DNA of 64,000 bases from Mucilaginibacter aquaedulcis (GCF_030409325.1 NZ_JAUFPR010000004.1:295548-359547); one strand, 5' to 3'. Positions 15,178 to 23,724 are shown, numbered from the stretch's first letter. The notes: a model not told the origin generated them from the letters alone. Translations and numbers: made by a program.

Positions 15178-16431
15178 ATGGAGTTTAAAAGAGTTGTAGT
15201 AACCGGGCTTGGAGCACTTACTCCTATTGGTAACACAGTTTCAGAATACTGGAACGGTTTGATCAATGGGGTAAGTGGCGCTGCCTTAATCAAAAGTTTT
15301 GATACTGAAAAGTTCAAGACGAAATTCGCATGCGAAGTAAAGAACTTTGATGCGGATGGTTTTTTGGGGCGTAAAGATGCCCGCAAATTAGATCCTTTTG
15401 TTCAATACGCGCTGTTTTCAACCGAAGAAGCCGTAAAAGACGCTGGATTAGACTTTGAAAAATTAGATACCAGCCGTATAGGAGTTATCTGGGGATCAGG
15501 TATAGGTGGTTTAAAAACATTTTTGGATGAGGTTGTAAACTTTGCCAAAGGTGACGGTTCGCCGCGTTTTAACCCTTTCTTTATCCCTAAAATGATAGCT
15601 GATATTGCTCCCGGCCATATTTCTATCAAATATGGTTTACGCGGGCCAAATTTCTCAACCGTTTCTGCCTGTGCTTCTTCAAACAATTCACTTATAGATT
15701 CATTTAACTATATCCGCCTGGGTAAAGCTAATATGTTTATAAGCGGTGGTTCTGAAGCAATCATTAATGAAGCAGGTATTGGTGGTTTTAACGCAATGCA
15801 CGCATTATCAACCCGTAACGATGATCCGGCTACGGCATCACGTCCGTTTGATCTGGACAGGGATGGTTTTGTTGCAGGCGAAGGCGCCGGTACCATAATT
15901 TTAGAAGAGCTGGAGCATGCAAAGGCCCGCGGCGCTAAAATTTATGCCGAAATGATGGGCGGTGGCATGAGTGCCGATGCTTACCACATGACTGCACCAC
16001 ACCCTGATGGGCTTGGAGCGGCTCTGGTTATGCGTTCTGCACTGCAAGATGCTAACCTTACCCCGGCTGATATTGATTATGTGAATGTTCACGGAACATC
16101 CACCCCTATTGGTGATCCACAGGAAATTAAAGCTATACATGACGTATTTGGCGATGATATTTACCGTATAAATATCAGTTCAACCAAATCAATGACCGGT
16201 CACCTGTTAGGTGCTGCCGGCGCGGTTGAAGCTATTGCGTCTATATTGGCCTTAAAAAATGGTATTATCCCACCAACTATAAATCACTTTACCGATGATC
16301 CTGCTTTTGATCCGAAAATAAACTTCACTTTTAACAAAGCTCAAAAACGTGATGTGAGGATTGTTCAAAGCAACGGATTTGGGTTTGGCGGCCATAATGC
16401 TTCTGTGATATTTAAAAAGTACGAAGATTAA
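15178..16431 (+). CDS. fabF: beta-ketoacyl-ACP synthase II
   Basis: 417-residue condensing enzyme that elongates acyl-ACP with malonyl-ACP in the cytoplasm. The Cys-His-His triad is visible as VSACASSNN, VNVHGTSTPIGD and SMTGHLLGAAGA. The length is standard for FabF. The gene lies between acpP and rnc, 10 nt before the rnc start codon. Confidence 0.97.
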   Translation: MEFKRVVVTGLGALTPIGNTVSEYWNGLINGVSGAALIKSFDTEKFKTKFACEVKNFDADGFLGRKDARKLDPFVQYALFSTEEAVKDAGLDFEKLDTSRIGVIWGSGIGGLKTFLDEVVNFAKGDGSPRFNPFFIPKMIADIAPGHISIKYGLRGPNFSTVSACASSNNSLIDSFNYIRLGKANMFISGGSEAIINEAGIGGFNAMHALSTRNDDPATASRPFDLDRDGFVAGEGAGTIILEELEHAKARGAKIYAEMMGGGMSADAYHMTAPHPDGLGAALVMRSALQDANLTPADIDYVNVHGTSTPIGDPQEIKAIHDVFGDDIYRINISSTKSMTGHLLGAAGAVEAIASILALKNGIIPPTINHFTDDPAFDPKINFTFNKAQKRDVRIVQSNGFGFGGHNASVIFKKYED

Positions 16432-16441
16432 TTGTGGTTTG

Positions 16442-17167
16442 ATGCCGATCAGTCAGTTTTATAAGTTATACATATCACCAAATAGAAAGTACGTTAAGAT
16501 TTTAAAGAACTTGCTCGGCTTTGTGCCGGGCAATTTGTCTTTATACCGACTGGCTTTCCGTCACAAGTCTGTTGCCCAAAATGTTAAAAAAGGGGTAAAA
16601 AACAGCAATGAGCGCCTGGAATTTTTAGGCGATGCTGTGCTGGGCAGTGTGGTAGCCGAGGTTTTGTTTAAACTATACCCCTATGAAGATGAGGGCTTTT
16701 TAACTGAACTGCGCTCAAAAATTGTAAGTCGCGTAAACCTTAACGCGCTTGGCCGCAAGCTGGGTTTTGATAAACTTATTGAGTATGATAGCCGCATGCT
16801 TAACTCAAGCAGGCAGGGATCATTACTGGGCGATGCATTTGAAGCTTTAATTGGTGCCGTTTATTTAGATAAAGGGTACGATTTTACCAAAAACTTCCTG
16901 ATCAACCACATCATTAAATCACATATTGATATCCATAAACTGGAACAAACCGAAACCAACTTTAAAAGCAAGTTGATTGAATGGTGCCAGCGCCACGGCA
17001 GGGATATTATATTTGAACTGGTAACCAACCAGGAAGGCGAAAGCAACAAACTGTTCACCGTACAGGCCAGTGTTGATGGCGAAGTTATGGGTGAAGGCAA
17101 AGAATTCAGCAAGAAGAATGCCGAAAAACTTGCAGCCGAAAAAGCCTGCGAAACACTGGGCATTTAA
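16442..17167 (+). CDS. rnc: ribonuclease III
   Basis: 241-residue double-stranded-RNA endonuclease for rRNA processing and mRNA turnover. The RNase III signature NERLEFLGDAVLGSV lies near residue 58 with its metal-binding Glu and Asp, and a second acidic cluster follows in GDAFEALIGAVYLD. A C-terminal dsRNA-binding domain runs from about 170. The ATG at 16442 is used; the TTG just before it is unlikely. Third gene of the fatty-acid operon, as in many Bacteroidota. Confidence 0.95.
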   Translation: MPISQFYKLYISPNRKYVKILKNLLGFVPGNLSLYRLAFRHKSVAQNVKKGVKNSNERLEFLGDAVLGSVVAEVLFKLYPYEDEGFLTELRSKIVSRVNLNALGRKLGFDKLIEYDSRMLNSSRQGSLLGDAFEALIGAVYLDKGYDFTKNFLINHIIKSHIDIHKLEQTETNFKSKLIEWCQRHGRDIIFELVTNQEGESNKLFTVQASVDGEVMGEGKEFSKKNAEKLAAEKACETLGI

Positions 17168-17194
17168 TACAATTTCTTTTATTAAAAGTTCAAC

Positions 17195-17345
17195 GCTACC
17201 GCAAGCGTCCCGCTTGTGGTGATGTAGTCGGGCTCATTACTACTGCATTCAGTAGTCTAAAGACTATGAGCATAAGTATCCAAAGTCGGAGACTTCTGAT
17301 AGCATAATGGGCTTATAAGCAACTCAAGTAGCACCGCTCTGGCCA
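17195..17345. repeat. interspersed palindromic repeat remnants (CCGCAAGCGTCCCGCTTG type)
   Basis: CCGCAAGCGTCCCGCTTGTGG forms a tight hairpin, and further mirrored pieces (CAGTAGTCTAAAGACTATGAG, AAAGTCGGAGACTT) follow. This is a degraded intergenic repeat between two convergent genes. No gene is visible in it. Confidence 0.4.
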
Positions 17346-17375
17346 TCCCTTCATACTTACCCCAGGAAAAAGATT

Positions 17376-18191
17376 TTAATTTATTAATTTCTCCTTTTTC
17401 AGGCCTTTAAGACTTTCGCCTGGTTGAGAAAGTTTGAGGGTAGAATCGCTTTTGATAAACGTAGGGGCATTCAATTTTTCCAGTCGGGCCTTATCGGGGC
17501 TTTTGCTGTAATAATCATAAGCCTTCAGGGTATGTTTAATGAGGTCGTAGTTAGTCCAGCCCTTCAAATCTTCAAATGTTGGGGTGTAATAGTCCATGAA
17601 TTTTTGCGCCGCGCTATCGGTAGGCAGTTTGGTGTACTCCCTAACAAAGGCAACATTGTATCGCCTGATAATTTCGGCCTGTTCGGCCTCGCCCCTGGCA
17701 AAATTCTTAAATCTGCGTGCCCGGCCTGGCGTTTTGCCAAACAGCTCATAAATACCGGTTAGCGGGTTTGTTAAAAATGAAAGTACCGGCGGGCTGCCAT
17801 TATAAAAGGTACCTTGTTTGCGGTAATCACCTAAAACTTCGTTAAGTTCCTGTTTTTTTGTTTGGCCTAAAACCTTTACCTCATCAAGCTTAATAATGGG
17901 TTGCAGGTAAATGGGCATATCGCTGTTGTTGAGCACAACAACCTTTTGAGGAGTAAAATCTTCTTTGGTAAATAACAGGGTATCGCCTACAGCTGTCGCT
18001 ATCGAAAACCAGCCAACATCGTCGCTCATGATCTGGATGTTGGTTTTTAAATCCTTGACCACTACCCCTGCCACACGCTCGGGCGAGCTCTTTTTAGAGA
18101 CAACACCTTTGATGGTAAATTGCTGAGCTGATACTTTTAAAACAGAACAAAAGCAAATGGTTACAAGAAGCAGGGAAAAACGATAATGCAT
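17376..18191 (-). CDS. secreted protein with carboxypeptidase-regulatory-like domain
   Basis: 271-residue exported protein. The signal peptide (MHYRFSLLLVTICFCSVLKV onward, cleavage near VSA/QQ) is followed by a carboxypeptidase-regulatory-like beta-sandwich (about 24-110, FTIKGVVSKK to PIIKLDEV) and a charged helical region unlike a TonB barrel. Such stand-alone domains occur in Bacteroidota periplasmic proteins of unknown role. The ATG at 18191 gives a clean signal peptide, better than one nine codons upstream. The rnc operon converges from the other side. Confidence 0.7.
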   Translation of the reverse strand: MHYRFSLLLVTICFCSVLKVSAQQFTIKGVVSKKSSPERVAGVVVKDLKTNIQIMSDDVGWFSIATAVGDTLLFTKEDFTPQKVVVLNNSDMPIYLQPIIKLDEVKVLGQTKKQELNEVLGDYRKQGTFYNGSPPVLSFLTNPLTGIYELFGKTPGRARRFKNFARGEAEQAEIIRRYNVAFVREYTKLPTDSAAQKFMDYYTPTFEDLKGWTNYDLIKHTLKAYDYYSKSPDKARLEKLNAPTFIKSDSTLKLSQPGESLKGLKKEKLIN

Positions 18192-18406
18192 TAAATATAG
18201 AAAACGTAAATATACCAACTGTATTTTACACCAAATGTAAAAAAGTGTTAAAGCTCAGGAGCAAGCAGGGAAGTTTTTAGTCACCTTTGTAATCACTTTA
18301 ATGTCTATTATTGGCTTACAATCCCTCTGACTGCTAACTTTTTCCATATCTTTTCAACTTCGGGGTTTCCCTGATTTTCAGACTTTCCAACTTTAAAACA
18401 AAAACC

Positions 18407-18414
18407 TATCTTTG
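18407..18414 (+). promoter_or_regulatory. -7 promoter element of yicC, 3 nt from the start codon
   Basis: TATCTTTG matches TAnnTTTG exactly and is separated from the ATG by only three bases. The expected transcription start therefore falls on or next to the start codon, which predicts a leaderless mRNA. Confidence 0.5.
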
Positions 18415-18417
18415 CAC

Positions 18418-19293
18418 ATGATAAAATCCATGACAGGGTATGGAATTGCCAGTTCAGATTCAGGTAATACAAAATATACCGTTGAGATCAAATCCCTGAA
18501 CAGCAAATTCCTCGAACTATCACTTCGCCTGCCCAAAATATTTTCTGAAAAGGAGTTTCAGCTCCGTAATGATTGCAGTAAACAAATTGAGCGCGGCAAA
18601 GTAAATCTGTCTATCAATGTGGAGCAGGTAAATGTTGCGGTAAAAGCAGCCGGAATTGATAAGGTTTTGCTGAAGCAATATTACCAGCAACTTAAAGATG
18701 TTAGCGTTGAGCTTAATGAGCCTACATCCAACCTGCTGCAGCTTGCCCTGGGTTTGCCCGAAGTAGTAAAATACGAAGACGAAACCGCATCTGATGATGA
18801 ATGGAAACTGGTTGAAAAAACTTTTCAGCAGGCACTGGCCGCGTTTCAGCAATTCAGATCAGACGAAGGTAACGTACTGGAAAACGACCTGAAATACCGC
18901 ATCGGCGTTATCCTTAAAAACCTGGAACTGGTTGAGCTTGAAGATCCTAAACGTGTGCCATTAATTCGTGAACGCCTGAATACTTTTTTAAGTGAGGCCA
19001 CCAACCGCGAAGCTATTGATCAAAACCGTTTTGAACAGGAGCTGATTTACTATATTGATAAGCTTGACATCACCGAAGAAAAAATAAGGCTTAAAACCCA
19101 CTGCGAATACTTTATTGAAACCCTCAAAAATGCCGATGCCAATGGTAAAAAGCTTGGTTTTATATCGCAGGAAATTGGTCGTGAAATAAACACTCTGGGC
19201 TCCAAAGCCAACGATGCCAATATCCAAAAACTGGTTGTGGGCATGAAAGAAGAGCTTGAAAAAATTAAAGAACAACTGTTAAACGTATTATAA
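18418..19293 (+). CDS. yicC: YicC-family endoribonuclease
   Basis: 291-residue cytoplasmic protein of the YicC/YloC family, a conserved endoribonuclease with an N-terminal YicC-like domain and a C-terminal DUF1732 domain. The start MIKSMTGYG corresponds to the E. coli MIRSMTAYA. The C-terminal part holds the family sequence NADANGKKLGFISQEIGREI. It comes just before gmk, the usual order in many phyla. Confidence 0.93.
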   Translation: MIKSMTGYGIASSDSGNTKYTVEIKSLNSKFLELSLRLPKIFSEKEFQLRNDCSKQIERGKVNLSINVEQVNVAVKAAGIDKVLLKQYYQQLKDVSVELNEPTSNLLQLALGLPEVVKYEDETASDDEWKLVEKTFQQALAAFQQFRSDEGNVLENDLKYRIGVILKNLELVELEDPKRVPLIRERLNTFLSEATNREAIDQNRFEQELIYYIDKLDITEEKIRLKTHCEYFIETLKNADANGKKLGFISQEIGREINTLGSKANDANIQKLVVGMKEELEKIKEQLLNVL

Positions 19294-19295
19294 TA

Positions 19296-19373
19296 AGCTT
19301 ATAGTTAACAGTTTATAGATCATGGCCTTTTAGCTGCCATGATCTATAAACTATTAGCCATTACCCAATAACT
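19296..19373. repeat. post-stop hairpin of degenerate short words (ATAGTT/TTATAG type)
   Basis: AGTTTATAGATCATGGC and GCCATGATCTATAAACT are perfect 17-bp complements. They are extended on the outside by degenerate ATAGTTAAC and ATTAGCCATTACCCAATAACT words. The element fills the gap between the yicC stop and the gmk start, with its right edge 1-2 nt before the gmk ATG. Confidence 0.65.
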
Positions 19374-19374
19374 A

Positions 19375-19956
19375 ATGACTAAAGAAGGTAAACTCATCAT
19401 ATTTTCGGCTCCATCGGGGGCAGGTAAAACAACCATAGTGCATCACCTGCTTGGCAAAATACCTGAGCTTGAATTTTCAATTTCGGCCACCACCCGTGAG
19501 CGCCGCGGTGATGAGGTTCACGAGAGCGATTATTATTTTATAAGCAAGGAAGAGTTTTTGCACCGTATTGCCAAAAAACAGTTTGTTGAGTTTGAAGAGG
19601 TTTATACCGGCACATTTTACGGCACCCTGCGCACCGAAATTGAACGCATTTGGGCAATGGGTAAAACTGTAATATTTGACATCGACGTAGAGGGTGGTAT
19701 GCACCTTAAACGCAAGTACGACGGCCAGGCGCTGGCCATATTTGTACAGCCCCCATCACTGGAAGTTTTGATTGAGCGCCTTACCGGCCGGGGTACCGAT
19801 AGTGAGGAAAAACTTAAAGAACGCTTTGCCAAAGCCGAAAAAGAACTGAAATACGCTCCGCAGTTTGATATTATACTCAAAAATTACGATCTTGATACGG
19901 CTTGCAAGGAGGCCGAAGAACTGGTAAGAAACTTTATTGGCACTCCGGCCGTTTAA
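19375..19956 (+). CDS. gmk: guanylate kinase
   Basis: 193-residue enzyme phosphorylating GMP to GDP. The P-loop is FSAPSGAGKTT near residue 11, followed by SATTRERRGDEVH for GMP binding and IFDIDVEGGMHLK. Length and motifs are complete. It follows yicC and precedes nadD by about 96 nt. Confidence 0.96.
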   Translation: MTKEGKLIIFSAPSGAGKTTIVHHLLGKIPELEFSISATTRERRGDEVHESDYYFISKEEFLHRIAKKQFVEFEEVYTGTFYGTLRTEIERIWAMGKTVIFDIDVEGGMHLKRKYDGQALAIFVQPPSLEVLIERLTGRGTDSEEKLKERFAKAEKELKYAPQFDIILKNYDLDTACKEAEELVRNFIGTPAV

Positions 19957-20052
19957 AGGGCGTTGCTGAAAGGGTTTGTTTGATCAGGGCTATTCATCGT
20001 TAATTTTTTTAAATACCCATTTTCGTCCTTGGGAATAAGGCGGCTACCTGAT

Positions 20053-20625
20053 ATGAAAATAGGCTTACTGTTTGGTTCATTTAATCCGATACACATAGGG
20101 CACCTGATTATTGCCAACTATATGGCTAATCATACCACGCTTGATAAGGTTTGGCTGGTAGTATCGCCACAAAACCCCCTTAAAAAGTATGGAGACCTTA
20201 TTAACACCTATGATCGTATTGAAATGGCCCGTCTGGCTACAGATCATGCCACCAATATTACCGTAAGCGATGTTGAGCTAAAGCTTCCACAGCCCTCGTA
20301 TACCATTGATACGCTAACGCACCTCAAAGAAAAATACCCCGATCATGAGTTTGCCCTCATTATGGGTTCAGATAACCTGGGCACACTGCATAAATGGAAG
20401 AACTATAAACTGATACTGCGCGATTACAAGATATACGTTTATCCCCGCCCTGGCTATGAAAACGCCGAACTGGCCGATCACCCATCGGTAACCATTACCA
20501 TGACCCCGCAGATGGAGCTCTCGGCTACGTTTATCCGTAAATCCATCGCCGAAAAAAAGAACGTGCAATACTTTGTACCCGATCCGGTTTTAAAGTTTAT
20601 TGAGAGCAAGGGATTGTATAAGTAA
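20053..20625 (+). CDS. nadD: nicotinate-nucleotide adenylyltransferase
   Basis: 190-residue enzyme that makes deamido-NAD from nicotinate mononucleotide and ATP. The nucleotidyltransferase motif is GLLFGSFNPIHIGHL at the N-terminus and the second motif SATFIRKSI lies near the end. The start at MKIGLLFG is chosen over an upstream one because the fold begins there. The gmk-nadD neighbourhood is common in this phylum. Confidence 0.94.
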   Translation: MKIGLLFGSFNPIHIGHLIIANYMANHTTLDKVWLVVSPQNPLKKYGDLINTYDRIEMARLATDHATNITVSDVELKLPQPSYTIDTLTHLKEKYPDHEFALIMGSDNLGTLHKWKNYKLILRDYKIYVYPRPGYENAELADHPSVTITMTPQMELSATFIRKSIAEKKNVQYFVPDPVLKFIESKGLYK

Positions 20626-20660
20626 TATATACAGGCAAAAGATAGCTTCGCAAAGCAAAA

Positions 20661-20690
20661 GCCTCCTCTAAATCTCCCCCAAACGGGGAA
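20661..20690. repeat. half copy of the CTCTAAATCTCCCC repeat
   Basis: GCCTCCTCTAAATCTCCCCC followed by AAACGGGGAA matches the left arm of the complete elements at 56326 and 58590. The right arm is not recognisable here. Confidence 0.45.
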
Positions 20691-20761
20691 TATTTCAAAA
20701 TACTTTTAAGTCTTCTCCTTTGCAGAGTAATGACCCACGAAACGTCAGTAACTAAAAAAAA

Positions 20762-20836
20762 CTGTCATGCTGAGCTCCGTCTAAGCATAATGGCAGGCCT
20801 CTGCACTCCACCCTTCGACGGTGCTCAGGGTGACAG
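20762..20836. repeat. interspersed inverted-repeat element (GTCATGCTGAGC type)
   Basis: CTGTCATGCTGAGC on the left and GCTCAGGGTGACAG on the right are imperfect complements. The inner part contains CCCTTCGACGG. This is a very common bacterial palindromic repeat family, related in design to the one at 8320-8414. Confidence 0.65.
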
Positions 20837-20861
20837 CCCGCTTTAGTGTATTTTACCTCTT

Positions 20862-20888
20862 TCTTCCTTTTGCTGGGCAAAAGGAAGA
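20862..20888. repeat. perfect 12-bp hairpin
   Basis: TCTTCCTTTTGC, a TGG loop, then GCAAAAGGAAGA: a perfect stem of 12 bp with a 3-nt loop in the repeat cluster downstream of nadD. There is no T-run, so a terminator role is doubtful. Confidence 0.5.
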
Positions 20889-20912
20889 ATTACAGAATCG
20901 CATGGCATACAA

Positions 20913-21070
20913 CGACTCACCCGGTCTGCGCTTCGCTGGACCACCCTCTCTCCACCTGCGGCGGAAAGAAGGGATGGCAAAATAGATAAAGGGTAAAATA
21001 AAATTCCCCAACCCTCTTTGCGGCGAAGCCGGAGAGGGGTCGATAAGCGTAGCGATGTCGGGGTGAGTCG
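20913..21070 (-). repeat. 158-bp palindromic interspersed element, copy 2 (inverted)
   Basis: The left end CGACTCACCCGGTCTGCGC is the complement of the right end of the 3482-3626 copy, and the right end ATGTCGGGGTGAGTCG is the complement of that copy's left end. CACCTGCGGCGGAAAGAAGG is shared in the interior. The element lies in reverse orientation relative to copy 1, apart from the palindromic symmetry. Confidence 0.75.
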
Positions 21071-21178
21071 ATAAACAACCTGATTGGATGCAATTGCCTC
21101 TTTGGGCTAATTCCCCCTTGAGAGAGTTGAGTGAGGCTCTAACTTCGCAATGACATGAGCTTTTTATTATTCCTTCCT

Positions 21179-21208
21179 TTTGCCTTTGAGCTCCTTAAAC
21201 TATCTTTG
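21179..21208 (+). promoter_or_regulatory. promoter of the miaE-like gene, 4 nt from its start codon
   Basis: TTTG, 18 nt, TATCTTTG: a canonical Bacteroidota promoter. The last G is four bases before the GTG start, so transcription should begin at about the start codon itself. Confidence 0.6.
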
Positions 21209-21212
21209 TACC

Positions 21213-21812
21213 GTGAGCGAAAAAACTATACTTAAACTGCAGCTGCCTACCGACCCGCTTTGGGTTAAAAATGTGGTGGAAAGCAACATTGAGGAGCTGC
21301 TGACCGATCATGCTTTTTGTGAGCAGAAGGCGGCCAGCAACGCCATAACGCTTATTGTACAGAACCCCAACCTGTCTGACCTGGTTCAGGAAATGGCCCT
21401 GCTGGTTCAGGAGGAGATGGATCATTTTAAACGTGTTCACGATATTATTATTGAGCGTGGTTATGTACTTGGCCGTGAGCGTAAGGATAATTACGTGAAC
21501 GAACTGCGCAAATTCATCATCATAGGCGGCGGTCGCGAAGCCCAATTGATTGATCGGCTGCTGTTTTCGGCTATGATTGAGGCCCGTAGCTGCGAACGCT
21601 TTAAAGTACTGTCTGAAAATATTAACGACACTCATCTATCAGAGTTTTACCATGAGTTGATGGTGAGCGAAGCAACCCATTACGCCATGTTCATTCGCCT
21701 GGCTAAAAAGTATGCTGTTGAAATAGATGTTGATAAACGCTGGACCGAATTTTTAAAATACGAGGCCGAGGTAATCCAAAACTACGGCAAAAGCGAAACC
21801 ATACACGGGTAG
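21213..21812 (+). CDS. miaE: MiaE-like tRNA hydroxylase (diiron)
   Basis: 199-residue ferritin-like protein matching tRNA-(ms2io6A)-hydroxylase, which hydroxylates the isopentenyl side chain at A37 of some tRNAs. Likely diiron ligands are in EEMDHFKRVHD, IEARSCERF and SEATHYAMF. The GTG at 21213 is used, since the promoter overlaps everything upstream. It stands alone after a repeat cluster. Assignment is from the whole-sequence pattern; some relatives of this fold act on other substrates. Confidence 0.82.
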   Translation: MSEKTILKLQLPTDPLWVKNVVESNIEELLTDHAFCEQKAASNAITLIVQNPNLSDLVQEMALLVQEEMDHFKRVHDIIIERGYVLGRERKDNYVNELRKFIIIGGGREAQLIDRLLFSAMIEARSCERFKVLSENINDTHLSEFYHELMVSEATHYAMFIRLAKKYAVEIDVDKRWTEFLKYEAEVIQNYGKSETIHG

Positions 21813-21834
21813 TTCATCTATACAAAGCCCCTAA

Positions 21835-21863
21835 TTACCGATACTTCCTTTTATTACCGGTTT
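21835..21863 (+). promoter_or_regulatory. candidate LytTR binding site before the sensor kinase gene
   Basis: Direct repeats TTACCGATAC and TTACCGGTTT begin 19 bp apart and end 19 nt before the kinase start codon. LytTR regulators bind paired direct repeats with about this spacing. The same TTACCGATAC box, also preceded by CCCC, occurs upstream of the dioxygenase gene. The 10-mer also occurs once by chance inside pyk. Confidence 0.4.
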
Positions 21864-21882
21864 TGAATGCGTTACTTTATAT

Positions 21883-23016
21883 ATGTCGCGCTTTAAAGCA
21901 TTCACGGTTACTATACATATTGCCGGCTGGCTATTATTTATGGCCTTCCCGCTGGTGTTTTTAAATAGCCGGGGGCAGGGTACACCTGCCTGGTCGTTGT
22001 TGCAAAAGCACAGTTATTGGTTCTTCTGCTATATCTATATCTTCCTTTTTTACAGTAATGCTTACTACTTTATACCACAGTTCTTCTTAAAAAAGCGATA
22101 TGTCATTTATACCGTAATTGTGTTGGTGCTGCTTGGCAGCGTTTACTATTTGCGGCCATTTGATAAGCTGCTTCGCAGCAGCGGGAGCCGGCCATATTAT
22201 CAGCATCCCCGCTTTTGGCAGCCACCTTCGGGTCATATGCATGGTAGTCCGCCGCCTTTTGGAGTCGGACAACAACCTCCACCTCCTGATGGTAACAACA
22301 CACCGCATCCTTTTTCACGGCACAGGCCATTGGATAGCACCAGCCTGTTCATATTTTTAATGATCATGGCCTTAAGTACCGCCATTCGCACGGTGCAACA
22401 ATGGCAGCTTACCGAGCAACGCGCCGCACGTGCCGAAGCCGATAAAGCCAGCGCAGAGCTTTCGTTCTTAAAAGCGCAGATCAATCCGCACTTCCTGTTC
22501 AATACCCTTAACAATATCTACACGCTCGCGGTCACTAAAGATGATCATGCTCCGGATAGCATCATGAAACTATCAAACATTATGCGCTACGTAACGGATG
22601 ATGTAACGGAAGATTTTGTACCCCTGCAAAGCGAGATAGACTGCATTGGCGATTATATTGAGCTGCAGCGCCTCCGAATCAGCAATAATACTACCGTGAA
22701 TTTTACTGTTGATGGTAAGCCCGATGCTAAAAAGATAGCACCGCTGGTATTCATGACCTTTATTGAAAATGTGTTTAAATACGGCATCAGCAAACATGAA
22801 AACTCTGTTATTGATATTCGTATCGGCATCACTAATTCAGCTATTACCTTTGTTTGCAGCAACCGGATATTTGCGGCAAGCCGTGAAAACCATCGTACGG
22901 GTATCGGCATTAACAATACAAAACAGCGCCTGGCGCATTTGTATCCTGGAAAACATTTACTAAACATCAGCAATGAAAATAATCTGTATACGGTTCGGCT
23001 TACCTTACAAACCTGA
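21883..23016 (+). CDS. LytS/YehU-type sensor histidine kinase
   Basis: 377-residue membrane kinase of the His_kinase (PF06580) family. Three hydrophobic segments (about 9-29, 45-66, 73-90) precede a long Pro/His-rich loop (about 92-152) and a fourth segment (about 153-170). The phosphoacceptor His203 is in QINPHFLFNTLNN, and the ATPase domain ends with GIGINNTKQRLAHLYPG. The Pro/His-rich loop should face the periplasm and contains five histidines, an unusual feature. It ends 6 nt before its LytTR response regulator gene, so the two are cotranscribed. Confidence 0.92.
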   Translation: MSRFKAFTVTIHIAGWLLFMAFPLVFLNSRGQGTPAWSLLQKHSYWFFCYIYIFLFYSNAYYFIPQFFLKKRYVIYTVIVLVLLGSVYYLRPFDKLLRSSGSRPYYQHPRFWQPPSGHMHGSPPPFGVGQQPPPPDGNNTPHPFSRHRPLDSTSLFIFLMIMALSTAIRTVQQWQLTEQRAARAEADKASAELSFLKAQINPHFLFNTLNNIYTLAVTKDDHAPDSIMKLSNIMRYVTDDVTEDFVPLQSEIDCIGDYIELQRLRISNNTTVNFTVDGKPDAKKIAPLVFMTFIENVFKYGISKHENSVIDIRIGITNSAITFVCSNRIFAASRENHRTGIGINNTKQRLAHLYPGKHLLNISNENNLYTVRLTLQT

Positions 23017-23022
23017 TTACGC

Positions 23023-23724
23023 ATGATACTTAAATGTATAGCTATTGATGATGAACCGCTGGCGCTAAGGCTGATCAGCGAATATGTATCGCGTTTCCCT
23101 GCCCTACAGTTAGTTAAAACATTTGATGATGCCATTTCGGGTGCCGAATTTTTAAAGACCCGTCCCGTCGACCTTCTTTTTATCGACATCAATATGCCCG
23201 ATATTACCGGTATCGACCTCGTGCGTTCATTAGAAGTTAAGCCCATGATTATATTTACCACGGCTTACAAAAACTTTGCCTACGAGGGTTTTGAACTGGA
23301 AGCGCTCGACTATATATTAAAACCGATAGATTTTAAACGCTTTGAAAAGGCCGTTGAAAAAGCCGTTGATTACTTCCGCTACAAAAACCAAACACCCGGT
23401 GAGCAGCCCGATGAAAGCCTGTATGTATATTCAGAATACCGCATGGTAAAAATTGACCTTAATGCTATTGAATATATTGAAAGCATGGAGGATTATATCA
23501 AGATACACCTTACCGATGCCAAAACCGTACTTACGCTCATGCCCATGAAAAAGGTATTGGAGAAACTGCCTGGGGATAAGTTTCAGCGCATTCACCGTAG
23601 TTATATAGTGCCCGTTAACAAGATCCGTTCTATTCAGAACCGTAAGGTTAAACTATCAGATGTGGAGCTGCCTGTAAGCGAAAGCTACACCGATTTTATC
23701 CGTACGTGGATGAAATTCAGATGA
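23023..23724 (+). CDS. LytTR-family response regulator
   Basis: 233-residue regulator with a CheY-like receiver (about 1-120; Asp9, Asp10, phosphoacceptor Asp55 in FIDINMPD, Lys near 107) and a C-terminal LytTR DNA-binding domain (about 135-230, IHRSYIVPVNKIRSI). It should be phosphorylated by the upstream kinase. A TTACCGATAC box is found both before the kinase gene and between this gene and the next, which makes autoregulation and control of the dioxygenase a reasonable guess. Confidence 0.93.
   Translation: MILKCIAIDDEPLALRLISEYVSRFPALQLVKTFDDAISGAEFLKTRPVDLLFIDINMPDITGIDLVRSLEVKPMIIFTTAYKNFAYEGFELEALDYILKPIDFKRFEKAVEKAVDYFRYKNQTPGEQPDESLYVYSEYRMVKIDLNAIEYIESMEDYIKIHLTDAKTVLTLMPMKKVLEKLPGDKFQRIHRSYIVPVNKIRSIQNRKVKLSDVELPVSESYTDFIRTWMKFR

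Noticed and set aside
20626..21212. Possible insertion sequence downstream of nadD
   Set aside because: No transposase frame, and the repeats belong to several different palindromic families instead of one bounded unit.
22087..22514. Antisense and alternate-frame ORFs inside the kinase gene
   Set aside because: They overlap the Pro/His-rich loop, whose GC-rich codons keep other frames open. The kinase frame has clear motifs and the alternatives do not.
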